Shown piece after piece: positions 1 through 7,951 of a stretch of 46,131 nucleotides of DNA. This stretch comes from an uncultured Prevotella sp. (lineage in GTDB: Bacteria; Bacteroidota; Bacteroidia; Bacteroidales; Bacteroidaceae): assembly GCA_900319905.1 (NCBI GenBank), contig ONQB01000024.1, positions 1 to 46,131 of the forward strand, written 5' to 3'. Position 1 is the stretch's first letter. Every line of letters starts with the position of its first letter. Position numbers and translations under genes: made by a program. A model generated the notes under the pieces. It had not been told where the DNA came from. It did not search any database and worked only from the letters and a program-made list of their open reading frames with translations.

Positions 1-1259
1 ATTACCACAACATCAACACTTACGCCCTCGGCACTTACGGCATCACCGACCCACGCGTACAGTACGACCTCAACCACCCCAACGCTCTTGTGGCTGAAGG
101 CGACAAGTTTGGCTACGACTACCAGATCGAGGTGCGTCAGGCTAACATCTGGTCCACCTACACGGAGGATTTCGGCAACGTGCATTACTTCCTCGCAGGA
201 CGACTCAACTACGATGACATGCGTCGTAAGGGCTACATGCGCAACGGTATGTTTGCTGACAACAGCTACGGACACAGCAAACTGGCTAAGTTCCTGACGG
301 GTGGCATGAAGTTCGGTGCCAACATCGACGTCTCCAACGGCCAGGTGTTCACCATCGGACTTGGCTATGAGCACCGCGCACCACAAGCCAGCACGGCGTT
401 TGTAGCACCAGAGATGAACAATGACTTCGTGGCCAACCTCACCAGCGAGCGCGTGTTCTCGTCTGAGCTCGGCTATCAGTATCAGAACAGCTGGCTGCAC
501 TTCAACCTGCAGGCTTACTACAGCAACATCAACCACGGCACAGAATGGCAGAACTTCTACTTCGACGACATCAACTCATTCTCCTACGTGTCGATGACTG
601 GCATCAAGAAAAGCTACTACGGCCTTGAGGGTGCCGCCAGAGTGAAGCTCACCTCGTTCCTTGATTTCAAAGCACTGGGCACCATCAGTGATGCCAAGTA
701 CACCAACAACGCCAACCTCATCTACCTGAGCTCGACCAACGCCACCTACAACGACGCCACCAATGGTGCCGCCGACCAGGTGATGACGAAGGATATGCGA
801 GAGAGCGGCACACCGCTCACTGCTACCAGTCTCGGACTGAGCTTCCATCAGAACGGATGGTATATTGACCTCAATGCCAACTGGTACGACCGCATCTACC
901 TCAGCTTCTCACCCTGCACACGTTACGCCAGCACCCTTGTCACGGCAGGCAATGTCGACAATGACGGCAACTACATCGTGCCTGATCAGGCAAAGGGACA
1001 CGGCGGATGGATGTTTGACGGAAGCATCGGCAAAACGGTCCGACTCAAAACCGGACAGCTCAGCTTCAACCTTATGGTGACCAATATCCTCAACAACCAG
1101 CACATCGTGACCGGTGGATACGAGCAGAGCCGCAGTGACTACACAACGACCAACACGGGCGACCGCAACAACAATCGTATCTACAAGTTCTCACGCAACC
1201 CGAAGAAGTACTACATCTTCGGCACCAACGGCATGTTCCAGGTCTCCTATCGTTTCTAA
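1..1259 (+). CDS. TonB-dependent receptor, C-terminal part (5' end outside window)
   Basis: The reading frame is open from base 3 without a start, so the gene begins upstream; about 418 residues are visible. The repeated alternating polar/aromatic strands (for example WLHFNLQAYYSNIN and GWYIDLNANWYDRIY) and the final residues FQVSYRF, ending in Phe, are those of an outer-membrane beta-barrel of the TonB-dependent receptor class. The plug domain is not in the window, so the substrate cannot be judged from it. Two lipoprotein genes follow on the same strand after 39 and 29 nt, which suggests one operon; both look like OB-fold surface proteins, so the receptor may import a ligand they capture. 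Family assignment is confident, substrate unknown. Confidence 0.85.
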   Translation, partial: YHNINTYALGTYGITDPRVQYDLNHPNALVAEGDKFGYDYQIEVRQANIWSTYTEDFGNVHYFLAGRLNYDDMRRKGYMRNGMFADNSYGHSKLAKFLTGGMKFGANIDVSNGQVFTIGLGYEHRAPQASTAFVAPEMNNDFVANLTSERVFSSELGYQYQNSWLHFNLQAYYSNINHGTEWQNFYFDDINSFSYVSMTGIKKSYYGLEGAARVKLTSFLDFKALGTISDAKYTNNANLIYLSSTNATYNDATNGAADQVMTKDMRESGTPLTATSLGLSFHQNGWYIDLNANWYDRIYLSFSPCTRYASTLVTAGNVDNDGNYIVPDQAKGHGGWMFDGSIGKTVRLKTGQLSFNLMVTNILNNQHIVTGGYEQSRSDYTTTNTGDRNNNRIYKFSRNPKKYYIFGTNGMFQVSYRF

Positions 1260-1298
1260 ACACACCTTATATATATAGCAACATCCTATAATAGCAAT

Positions 1299-2156
1299 AT
1301 GAAAAGACTATCTATATTCCTTTCGGCCATCGCGGCCCTGCTGCTTGCCTCATGCATGGACAGCGGCTACGACGATGTGCAGAAAGACAATACGGGCGCA
1401 AGTTTTGACACCACCAACATCGTGTCAATCCAGCAGCTCAAGGAGCGCTATCGCACCGTCATCAACAATAGCAGCATGACGAAGATCACCGATGACATCC
1501 AGGTGAAAGGATGGGTGACCGGCAACGACGAAGGCGGCAACCTTTACAATGAGGTATCACTGCAGGACAACAGCGGCGCCATCATCGTCGCCATCAACAA
1601 AAGCGGACTCTACGGTCTGCTGCCAGTGGGTCAGCAGGTTGTCATCAACCTCAAGGACCTCTACATCGGTGGTTATGGCACACAAGCAGAGATCGGTGGC
1701 GTATATTCCAACGCACGCACCGGTGCTACAAGCATCGGCGGCATGGACCGCTTTGTTTTCGCCAGCCACTACATGACCGTAGGCAGACCCAACACAGCAG
1801 CCGTGGCAGCGCTCATCACCGAGTTTGACTACTCAAAGGCCTCCAACGCCGATTACATCTTTGCCAACCAGGGCAAGCTCATGCAGCTCAGCAACGTCAC
1901 CTTCAAGAACGGTGACGGCAAGAGTGTCTTCGCACCCAAGACGGGTGTCACGCTCACCAACAACAGCGCCAACCGCGGGTTCAAAGGCATGAGCGACTCA
2001 CGTCTGGTGTTCCGCACCAGCACTTACGCCGACTTCGCCAACGACACCATCCCACAAGGCACCACCAAGGTGCAGGGCATCTTCACCGTGTATCGTAGCA
2101 CCTGGCAGATACTCGCGCGCACCCGCAGCGACGCCTACGGCAAATCAACTTATTAA
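1299..2156 (+). CDS. DUF5689-type OB-fold lipoprotein
   Basis: This 285-residue protein has a lipoprotein signal (MKRLSIFLSAIAALLLASC, lipid-carrying Cys19). Residues about 45-130 contain an SIQQLKERY segment followed by VKGWVTGNDEGGNLYNEVSLQDNSG, the pattern I associate with DUF5689, an OB-fold-like domain common in Bacteroidota surface lipoproteins next to TonB receptors. The remainder is beta-rich and unassigned. It starts 39 nt after the receptor gene and is probably co-transcribed with it. Outer-membrane anchoring and ligand capture for the receptor are inferred. Ligand binding, possibly nucleic acid, is not shown by the sequence. Confidence 0.75.
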   Translation: MKRLSIFLSAIAALLLASCMDSGYDDVQKDNTGASFDTTNIVSIQQLKERYRTVINNSSMTKITDDIQVKGWVTGNDEGGNLYNEVSLQDNSGAIIVAINKSGLYGLLPVGQQVVINLKDLYIGGYGTQAEIGGVYSNARTGATSIGGMDRFVFASHYMTVGRPNTAAVAALITEFDYSKASNADYIFANQGKLMQLSNVTFKNGDGKSVFAPKTGVTLTNNSANRGFKGMSDSRLVFRTSTYADFANDTIPQGTTKVQGIFTVYRSTWQILARTRSDAYGKSTY

Positions 2157-2185
2157 TCCCAAACAGAAATAAAAGAAAAAACGAT

Positions 2186-3529
2186 ATGAAAAAGTCAATT
2201 CTTTCATTGATGGTCCTCGCCATTGCCGGCCTGGGCTTCACCGGCTGCGACGACGTGCCAATGCCGTACAACCAACCCAATATCAAACCAGACACACCCT
2301 CAGAGGTAACACCGAAGGGTTCGGGAACGGCCGCCGATCCTTACAATGTGGCCAAAGCCCTCGAAGTGGTCAGCGCTCTTGAGGCAAACGCACAGACAGT
2401 AAGCGAGATTTATGTAAAAGGTGCCGTGAAGGAAATTCGCGAGATTGACCCAAGCTATGGCAATGCCACCTATTACATCACCGATGACGGCAAAAACCAG
2501 ATCTACATTTATCGCAGCAAGTACCTTGGCAATAAGAAGTTCACAAGCAGCGATCAGCTGTCGGTAGGTGACAGCGTTGTGGTCTGCGGTAAGTTTACCA
2601 ACTACTCCGGCAACACCCCCGAGACCGTAACCAACGGCAGCTATCTCTACTCGCTCAACGGCAAGACCCAAGGCGGTGGCTCTGAGACTGGCGGCGAGGC
2701 CAAGGGCGACGGCACACAGGCCAATCCCTACAACGCCACTGGGGCCAACAAGGCTGCCTCTGCCCTTTCTGCAGACGGGAAGCTGGAGAATGTCTATGTC
2801 ACCGGTATAATCAGCAAAATCAAGAGTATTGACACTGGCAGTTTCGGTAATGCCGAGTATTACATTTCAGAGGACGGAACAACCAATGGCGACCAGTTCT
2901 ACGTATTCCGCGGCTACTACACCAATGGCGACAAGTTTACCTCCAAAGATCAGCTCAAGGTGGGGCAGAAAGTTACCGTCTTGGGAACCCTTGTTAACTA
3001 TATGGGCAATACGCCCGAAATGGCACAGGGAAGCAAGATTGTCTCCATCGACGGCAGCGGCACCACACCTGACACACCCGACACACCAGTCACCAACGAG
3101 GGCATTACCATCAGCGGCACCACCGTCACACTGACCCACAGCGGCGTGACAGCCGGCACTACCACAGCCACAGTCGACCTTTCCACCCTCGGTTTCGACA
3201 ATGCCGCAGAGGTCACTACCGTTCAGCTCAGCGACGGTGCTACCGTGACCTTCGCCGCCAACGGCGAGCAGAATGGTCCGAAGTATTACAATGCCACCAA
3301 GGGCGTGCGCGTCTATAAGAACAACACCATCACCATCGAAGGTAAGGCCAATATCGCCTCCATCGTGTTTGATTGTGACTCTTATCAAGGCACTGATTAC
3401 GTAGGCAACACCACTGCCACCGTTACATTCAGCGGCAATAAGGCTGTCTACACCAATGTGTTTAAAGGTGACACAGGCGGCGGCACACAACTGCGTATCA
3501 AGAAAATCATTGTAACCTACGCAAAATAA
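2186..3529 (+). CDS. Lipoprotein with two OB-fold-like repeats and a beta C-terminal domain
   Basis: A lipoprotein of 447 residues (signal MKKSILSLMVLAIAGLGFTGC, Cys21). Two homologous repeats, about residues 45-155 and 170-290, each begin with GxGTxxxPYN and contain a V-x-V-x-G strand, a SYGNATYYI or SFGNAEYYI strand, and VGDSVVVCGKF or VGQKVTVLGTL near the end. This resembles the OB-fold-like DUF6359 family; I am moderately sure of that name. A PDTPDTPVT linker leads to a beta-rich C-terminal domain (about 300-447) with no family I recognise. It follows the DUF5689 lipoprotein by 29 nt, so it probably belongs to the same surface complex as the TonB receptor. Confidence 0.75.
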   Translation: MKKSILSLMVLAIAGLGFTGCDDVPMPYNQPNIKPDTPSEVTPKGSGTAADPYNVAKALEVVSALEANAQTVSEIYVKGAVKEIREIDPSYGNATYYITDDGKNQIYIYRSKYLGNKKFTSSDQLSVGDSVVVCGKFTNYSGNTPETVTNGSYLYSLNGKTQGGGSETGGEAKGDGTQANPYNATGANKAASALSADGKLENVYVTGIISKIKSIDTGSFGNAEYYISEDGTTNGDQFYVFRGYYTNGDKFTSKDQLKVGQKVTVLGTLVNYMGNTPEMAQGSKIVSIDGSGTTPDTPDTPVTNEGITISGTTVTLTHSGVTAGTTTATVDLSTLGFDNAAEVTTVQLSDGATVTFAANGEQNGPKYYNATKGVRVYKNNTITIEGKANIASIVFDCDSYQGTDYVGNTTATVTFSGNKAVYTNVFKGDTGGGTQLRIKKIIVTYAK

Positions 3530-3549
3530 GCGAAATAGTTAACTGAATA

Positions 3550-3581
3550 TTTGGTCGGGTGCAGAATTCTTCGTAATTTTG
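3550..3581 (+). promoter_or_regulatory. Promoter of rpmE2, overlapping an inverted repeat
   Basis: TTTG at 3550-3553 and TAATTTTG at 3574-3581, 20 nt apart, match the Bacteroidetes -33/-7 promoter pattern. An inverted repeat, CGGGTGCA (from 3557) against TGCACCCG (to 3588), spans the spacer and the -7 box, so it could be an operator. It could also act as a terminator for the upstream lipoprotein operon, which stops at 3529. Confidence 0.6.
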
Positions 3582-3630
3582 CACCCGCTATTATTAGCAG
3601 ACTATTATTAATTACAATTATAACAAAGCA

Positions 3631-3882
3631 ATGAAAAAAGGTATTCATCCAGAAAACTATCGCCCCGTCGTGTTCAAGGACATGTCCAACGGCGATATGT
3701 TCCTTACAAAATCTACATGCAAGACAACAGATACAGTAGAGTTTGAAGGCGAGACTTACCCCGTAGTGAAAGTTGAAATCTCCAGCAGCTCTCATCCTTT
3801 CTATACTGGTAAGAGCAAGCTCGTTGATACAGCCGGTCGCGTTGACCGCTTCATGAACCGCTACGGTAAGCTGAAGAAGTAA
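3631..3882 (+). CDS. rpmE2: 50S ribosomal protein L31 type B
   Basis: The 83-residue product begins [20 protein letters not shown] and contains [10 protein letters not shown] and DRFMNRYGK, diagnostic of L31. Length and sequence fit the type B form, which lacks the zinc-binding Cys pairs of type A; the single Cys here (in STCKTTD) cannot form that site. L31 sits on the large subunit and helps bridge to the small subunit. The gene is monocistronic, with its own promoter at 3550-3581 and a strong hairpin terminator at 3912-3959. Confidence 0.97.
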   Translation: MKKGIHPENYRPVVFKDMSNGDMFLTKSTCKTTDTVEFEGETYPVVKVEISSSSHPFYTGKSKLVDTAGRVDRFMNRYGKLKK

Positions 3883-3911
3883 TATATCTTTTATAGTATA
3901 TATTCCACACA

Positions 3912-3959
3912 AAGGGGTACGTTCGGACGTAGTTGCATATGCGGCCGGTCGTACCCCTT
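3912..3959 (+). terminator. Hairpin terminator after rpmE2
   Basis: Perfect 10-bp inverted repeat AAGGGGTACG (3912-3921) / CGTACCCCTT (3950-3959) begins 29 nt after the rpmE2 stop and is followed by a short T-rich stretch. It separates rpmE2 from the nuclease gene. Confidence 0.75.
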
Positions 3960-4013
3960 ATTTCATTAGAGCGTAATTTGCATATCCCACTACGCGTTTT
4001 AATCCATTGTGAT

Positions 4014-4934
4014 ATGACCATCAAACATTATTTTGTTCTTTTCTCAGCCTTGTTAGCATTTACCGCCTGCGGCTCTGACAATGGCGAGCCCGGCGGAAAT
4101 GGGGGCAACACAAATAGCAACAACACAAATTCCAACCTTGCCGAGGCCAACATTGTCACCCACCGCATGGAGTTTCCACGCCTCAAAGGCGGCAACAGCG
4201 CCATCATCACCCATTACGATAATGGCGAAGTGAACTATTCTGTAGAATGGGACACTGACATCCGCTCCTGCCGCTGGTCGTGCTATGAAATCTATGGATC
4301 CAACCGCAAGGCCAACGTCTCGCGCTACTATGCCTCCGACGGTGAGTACCAGTACCCCACCGACCCCGACTTCGCCAACACGGCAGCATGGACCGTCGAC
4401 AACGACCCCTTCTGGAGATCAGGCTACGACCATGGTCACATGTGTCCGTCGGCCGACCGCCTCAACTCACGCAACGCAAATTATCAGACGTTCTATCTGA
4501 CCAATATGATGCCACAGGTCAATGGCTTCAACGCTGGCGTGTGGGCCACCATGGAAGCATGGGTGCGCAACCAGATTACGGCAGCTAACACCACCGACAC
4601 GCTCTTCGTGGTCAAGGGCGGCACCATTGACAATGCCGACCAGGTGCTTTCCACCAAGGTACATGGCATGACGATTCCAAAATACTACTACATGGCCGTG
4701 CTGATGCACAACACCACCGGCTATAAGGCAATGGGCTTCTGGATAGAGCACAAAGCAAACAAGACGACCAATCTCTCACCATATGTCGTCAACATCGACA
4801 CGCTGGAACAACTCACCGGCATCGACTTCTTCTGTAATCTGCCCGACGACATCGAGCACCATGTGGAAGGGCTCAGCGTTGACAACGTGAGGAAAGCATG
4901 GGGATTCTCCGCTGTCTCTTCGGCGGCAAAATAA
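4014..4934 (+). CDS. DNA/RNA non-specific endonuclease lipoprotein (NUC1 family)
   Basis: Starting at the ATG at 4014 gives 306 residues with a lipoprotein signal (MTIKHYFVLFSALLAFTAC, Cys19); in-frame upstream ATGs would put 27 residues before this signal and overlap the terminator, so they were rejected. The beta-beta-alpha-metal nuclease motif is DHGHMCPSADR at residues 139-149 (family DRGH, catalytic His142). It is followed by NMMPQVNGFNAGVWATME, which carries the metal-binding Asn. A Gly/Asn-rich linker follows the lipid anchor. The family cleaves single- and double-stranded DNA and RNA. Surface location suggests feeding on extracellular nucleic acid, and the TonB/OB-fold operon lies just upstream. 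Confidence 0.93.
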   Translation: MTIKHYFVLFSALLAFTACGSDNGEPGGNGGNTNSNNTNSNLAEANIVTHRMEFPRLKGGNSAIITHYDNGEVNYSVEWDTDIRSCRWSCYEIYGSNRKANVSRYYASDGEYQYPTDPDFANTAAWTVDNDPFWRSGYDHGHMCPSADRLNSRNANYQTFYLTNMMPQVNGFNAGVWATMEAWVRNQITAANTTDTLFVVKGGTIDNADQVLSTKVHGMTIPKYYYMAVLMHNTTGYKAMGFWIEHKANKTTNLSPYVVNIDTLEQLTGIDFFCNLPDDIEHHVEGLSVDNVRKAWGFSAVSSAAK

Positions 4935-4936
4935 AG

Positions 4937-5091
4937 GGGTGTAGCAAAATTGGAGAAGTCCGGAAGTCCAGAAGTTCGGAAGTTCAGTCATTACTATAAC
5001 GACACCTTATTATCAGATGCTTATACATTTGACTGAACTTCCGGACTTCTGTACTCCCGGACTTCTCCAATTTTAATACACCCTCTTTTTT
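4937..5091. repeat. Repeat A, copy 1 (palindromic intergenic element)
   Basis: A 147-bp imperfect palindrome (GGGTGTA 4937-4943 / TACACCC 5077-5083) fills the gap between the convergent nuclease and lipoprotein genes. Inside the tips, CAAAATTGGA pairs with TCCAATTTT. Each arm holds four tandem 8-nt units of the form GAAGTYCR. The arms close with TTCAGTCA / TGACTGAA around a core of about 45 nt that is not palindromic. A T-tract follows at 5085-5091. The structure could terminate transcription in both directions. Other copies: 32775, 35262, 37201, and a miniature at 7774. Confidence 0.85.
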
Positions 5092-5124
5092 ATGTCCTCT
5101 TGGAGCTATTGTACGGCAACAGGC

Positions 5125-5898
5125 TTATCGTCTGCCATCCAACCCCTTCACGGCATTGAAACTTGGCGCCTGTGCGCCCATGCCGAACGAATGCTGCTGC
5201 GTGGCTGCGGCCCGTGTGGGCAAGAACTTCTTGGCATCTGTGTTCTGCACGCTCGTAAGGTTGATGTAAATCATATCCTTCGTATTTGTGCCAATCATGT
5301 AGCCATAGAATGAGCCTGTGCCATTATTATCCTTACTGAGATGGAAGCCGTGCTGTGAAGCATTGAGATCCATCACAAAAGCAAGGCCGTTGCCAGTGAG
5401 ATACTTGATATGGATGTCACCCGTGCTCTCATCGATGTACCAATTGAACTTCAGCGTCTGCTGGTTGGCCACTTGATTGTTGCTGTCAAGCGTGTAGTCG
5501 ATCTCCGTACCCGTGCCCTTGATGGCATTGCTGTTGTTGCGCACGAAAGTCATGTTGGCATAGAACTGACTTTGCTGGCCATCATCACCATTGGTGTAGG
5601 TCATTGTTCCGTCCCACTCTCCCGAAAGCACATCAGCCTCATCAAGAAGCGTTGAGCCATTGTCGTCATCATTATTGTAGTAGCCGCCATTGTTATAGTA
5701 GTCGTCATTCCAACCCCAGTCATCATCATCATACCAAGGGTCGTCATCGCAACTGGTAAACATAGCAGGTAACGCTACCAATAAAGCAACTGCCAGAAAA
5801 GCCTTGTAGAAAGGTCTGGAAGCGCGCTTGAAAGAGCAATTCTGAGTATTGGATTCTTTTGAATTGCAATCATTTAACAGGTGTCTAACTTTTTCCAT
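5125..5898 (-). CDS. Lipoprotein of unknown function with acidic/aromatic low-complexity stretch
   Basis: The 257-residue product is not a family I recognise. An unusually long 30-residue N-terminal segment precedes the hydrophobic core of the signal, which ends AMFTSC (Cys about 50). After the lipid Cys comes a run made almost only of Asp, Tyr, Trp, Asn and Gly (about residues 51-80), then a beta-rich region starting near VLSGEWDGTMTY, reminiscent of lipocalin-like calycin folds (low confidence). The start is supported by a TAnnTTTG box only about 25 nt upstream, which leaves no room for a longer leader. The gene converges on the nuclease gene across repeat A. Confidence 0.7.
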   Translation of the reverse strand: MEKVRHLLNDCNSKESNTQNCSFKRASRPFYKAFLAVALLVALPAMFTSCDDDPWYDDDDWGWNDDYYNNGGYYNNDDDNGSTLLDEADVLSGEWDGTMTYTNGDDGQQSQFYANMTFVRNNSNAIKGTGTEIDYTLDSNNQVANQQTLKFNWYIDESTGDIHIKYLTGNGLAFVMDLNASQHGFHLSKDNNGTGSFYGYMIGTNTKDMIYINLTSVQNTDAKKFLPTRAAATQQHSFGMGAQAPSFNAVKGLDGRR

Positions 5899-6206
5899 AG
5901 TTGTTCGTTTTTAATTCTGTTGCAAATATAATACGTTTTTTTCTTACGCAGCATCAAAAACCCCTATTCTTTTGAGGAATTTCCCTATTCAACGGCGACA
6001 TTTCCCTCTTCCCCATGATGCCAACTAATAGGGGATAGTTGTTGTAGAACCCCTTAGGGGGTTCTTGCAATACCATTATACCGAAAATTGTAGATGTCTT
6101 TAAACCTTTTTATTCATCCGTTGCATTGGTATATGCCAGCTTTTTCGTACATTTGCAGCAAGATTGTCAAAATGTTAAACGCAAAAGAAAATAAGTAGCA
6201 ACAAAA
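5899..6206. promoter_or_regulatory. Intergenic region with divergent promoters and a GC hairpin
   Basis: For the minus-strand lipoprotein there is a TATATTTG box (plus-strand CAAATATA, 5923-5930) with a possible TTTG at 5955-5958, spacing a little long at 24 nt. For the glutathione peroxidase gene there is TACATTTG at 6148-6155 with ATTG at 6125-6128, spacing 19 nt. Between them AGAACCCC (6046-6053) pairs with GGGGTTCT (6058-6065), a strong short hairpin of unknown role. No open reading frame of note is present. Confidence 0.55.
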
Positions 6207-6764
6207 ATGAAAACTGTTTATGAATTCTCGGTGAAAGACCGTAAGGGTCACGAAGTATCTCTGAGAGAGTATGCTGACGAGGTTATCCTTATTGTCAACA
6301 CAGCCACTAAATGCGGTTTCACGCCTCAATACGAGGAGCTTGAGAAGCTCTATGCCAAATACCACTCACAGGGCTTTGAGATTCTCGATTTCCCCTGCAA
6401 CCAGTTCGGGCAGCAGGCTCCTGGCACCGACGAGAGCATCCATGAATTTTGCAAGCTCAACTACGGCACCGAGTTTCCACAGTTCAAAAAGATAAAAGTC
6501 AACGGCGACGATGCCGACCCACTTTTCAAGTTTCTCAAAGAGCAGAAAGGCTTTGCCGGTTGGGACGAGACTCACCCCATCTACCCCATCCTTGACAAGA
6601 TGCTTTCTGAGGCCGACCCCAACTACAAGGACAACCCCGACATCAAGTGGAACTTCACTAAGTTCCTCATCAACAAGAAGGGACAGGTGGTGAAGCGCTA
6701 TGAGCCTACCACAAAGCTCTCCCTCATTGCTGAGGATATCGAGAAGCTGTTGGCCAACAATTAA
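6207..6764 (+). CDS. Glutathione peroxidase family thiol peroxidase
   Basis: This 185-residue protein reduces hydroperoxides in the cytoplasm. The peroxidatic residue is Cys36 in NTATKCGFTPQY, followed by the conserved LDFPCNQFGQQ block (catalytic Gln, Cys in FPCNQF) and KWNFTKFL with the catalytic Trp/Asn. Cys rather than selenocysteine and the absence of a glutathione pathway in most Bacteroidota suggest thioredoxin as the electron donor. This is supported by the thioredoxin reductase gene 35 nt downstream, probably in the same transcript. The start is the first ATG after a well-placed promoter. Confidence 0.95.
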   Translation: MKTVYEFSVKDRKGHEVSLREYADEVILIVNTATKCGFTPQYEELEKLYAKYHSQGFEILDFPCNQFGQQAPGTDESIHEFCKLNYGTEFPQFKKIKVNGDDADPLFKFLKEQKGFAGWDETHPIYPILDKMLSEADPNYKDNPDIKWNFTKFLINKKGQVVKRYEPTTKLSLIAEDIEKLLANN

Positions 6765-6799
6765 TTATCCATATTGCCAACCCATTAGAACCCCTTACT

Positions 6800-7729
6800 A
6801 TGCAACAAACCAAATGTCTTATTATTGGTAGCGGCCCTGCCGGATATACCGCAGCTCTCTATGCAGGCCGTGCCAACTTGCAGCCTGTCGAATACTGCGG
6901 TCTTCAGCCCGGCGGCCAGCTCACAACCACGACTATTGTCGAGAACTTCCCCGGCTATCCCGATGGAGTTGATGCCAATCAGATGATGATGGACCTGCGT
7001 CAGCAGGCCGAGCGCTTTGGCGCTGACATACGCGACGGTGTGGTGACTGCCGTTGACCTCTCTAAGAAGCCCTACACCGTTACCATTGACGACGGCACGC
7101 AAATAGCAGCCGACACTATCATCGTGGCCACAGGAGCCTCTGCCAAATACTTAGGCCTTCCTGACGAGCAGAAATATAATGGCCAGGGTGTGTCAGCTTG
7201 TGCCACCTGCGACGGATTCTTCTATCGCAAGAAGGTCGTGGCAGTAGTCGGCGGCGGCGACACTGCCTGTGAGGAAGCCACCTATCTGGCCAGCCTCGCC
7301 GCCAAAGTCTATATGATTGTGCGCAAGCCCTATCTGCGGGCCACCGACATCATGAAGAAACGCGTGGAGAACAACCCAAAGATTGAAATTCTCTATGAGA
7401 CCAACACCTTGGGTCTCTATGGTGACAATGGCGTGGAAGGCGCACATCTCGTGTTTCGCAAAGGCGAAGCCGACGAGCGTCGCTACGACCTGCCCATCGA
7501 CGGTTTCTTCCTTGCCATCGGTCATAAGCCCAACACCGACCTCTTCCGCGGTCAGCTGACAATGGACGAGACCGGATACATCGTCACCAAAGGCGACACA
7601 CCATGCACCAATGTGGAAGGTGTCTTCGCGGCTGGCGACTGTGCCGATCCCAACTACCGTCAGGCCGTAGTGGCCGCCGGAAGCGGATGTAAGGCTGCCA
7701 TGGAGGCAGAGCGCTATCTTAATCAGTAG
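6800..7729 (+). CDS. trxB: Thioredoxin reductase
   Basis: The 309-residue flavoprotein transfers electrons from NADPH to thioredoxin. It has an N-terminal FAD-binding GSGPAGYTAALYAGRA (residues 10-25), the redox pair C134-A-T-C137 followed by DGFFYR, the NADPH-binding VVGGGDTACEEA, and the C-terminal FAD block VFAAGDCADPNYRQAVVAAG. Length is typical. It lies directly after the glutathione-peroxidase-family gene, so the two likely act together in peroxide defence. A terminator hairpin follows at 7774. Confidence 0.98.
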   Translation: MQQTKCLIIGSGPAGYTAALYAGRANLQPVEYCGLQPGGQLTTTTIVENFPGYPDGVDANQMMMDLRQQAERFGADIRDGVVTAVDLSKKPYTVTIDDGTQIAADTIIVATGASAKYLGLPDEQKYNGQGVSACATCDGFFYRKKVVAVVGGGDTACEEATYLASLAAKVYMIVRKPYLRATDIMKKRVENNPKIEILYETNTLGLYGDNGVEGAHLVFRKGEADERRYDLPIDGFFLAIGHKPNTDLFRGQLTMDETGYIVTKGDTPCTNVEGVFAAGDCADPNYRQAVVAAGSGCKAAMEAERYLNQ

Positions 7730-7773
7730 AACGGTCGAAGAATATTTATTCCAACACTGCAATACATAATTGG

Positions 7774-7837
7774 TTCATGAGACTGTATCAGAAGTCAGGA
7801 CTTATTCTCTTTTGATACACCCTCATGAACTTTTTTT
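7774..7837 (+). terminator. Terminator after trxB; looks like a miniature repeat A
   Basis: TTCATGA (7774-7780) pairs with TCATGAA (7823-7829), and inside this TGTATCA pairs with TGATACA. A T7 tract (7831-7837) follows, giving a rho-independent terminator. The internal GTATCAGAAGTCAGGACTT and the end GATACACCCTC match the tips and the arm unit of repeat A, so this appears to be a reduced copy without the core. Confidence 0.8.
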
Positions 7838-7889
7838 GTTGCTTCGATTAAAATATACCAAAACAAAGGCCGATTAGAAAAAAATATCG

Positions 7890-7897
7890 TAAATTTG
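7890..7897 (+). promoter_or_regulatory. -7 promoter box for the susC/susD pair
   Basis: TAAATTTG matches the TAnnTTTG consensus and lies 54 nt before the chosen ATG at 7952. No clear TTTG is found 19-21 nt upstream, so the site may depend on an activator. Confidence 0.5.
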
Positions 7898-7951
7898 TCG
7901 ACGAAGAGCCTGCAAAGTGCCGGCTTTTCTCAACTCTTAAAAGCCTCATCT

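Noticed and set aside
2867-3490. 207-codon minus-strand frame within the second OB-fold lipoprotein gene
   Set aside because: Antisense shadow; Gly/Val/Asp-rich with no start context.
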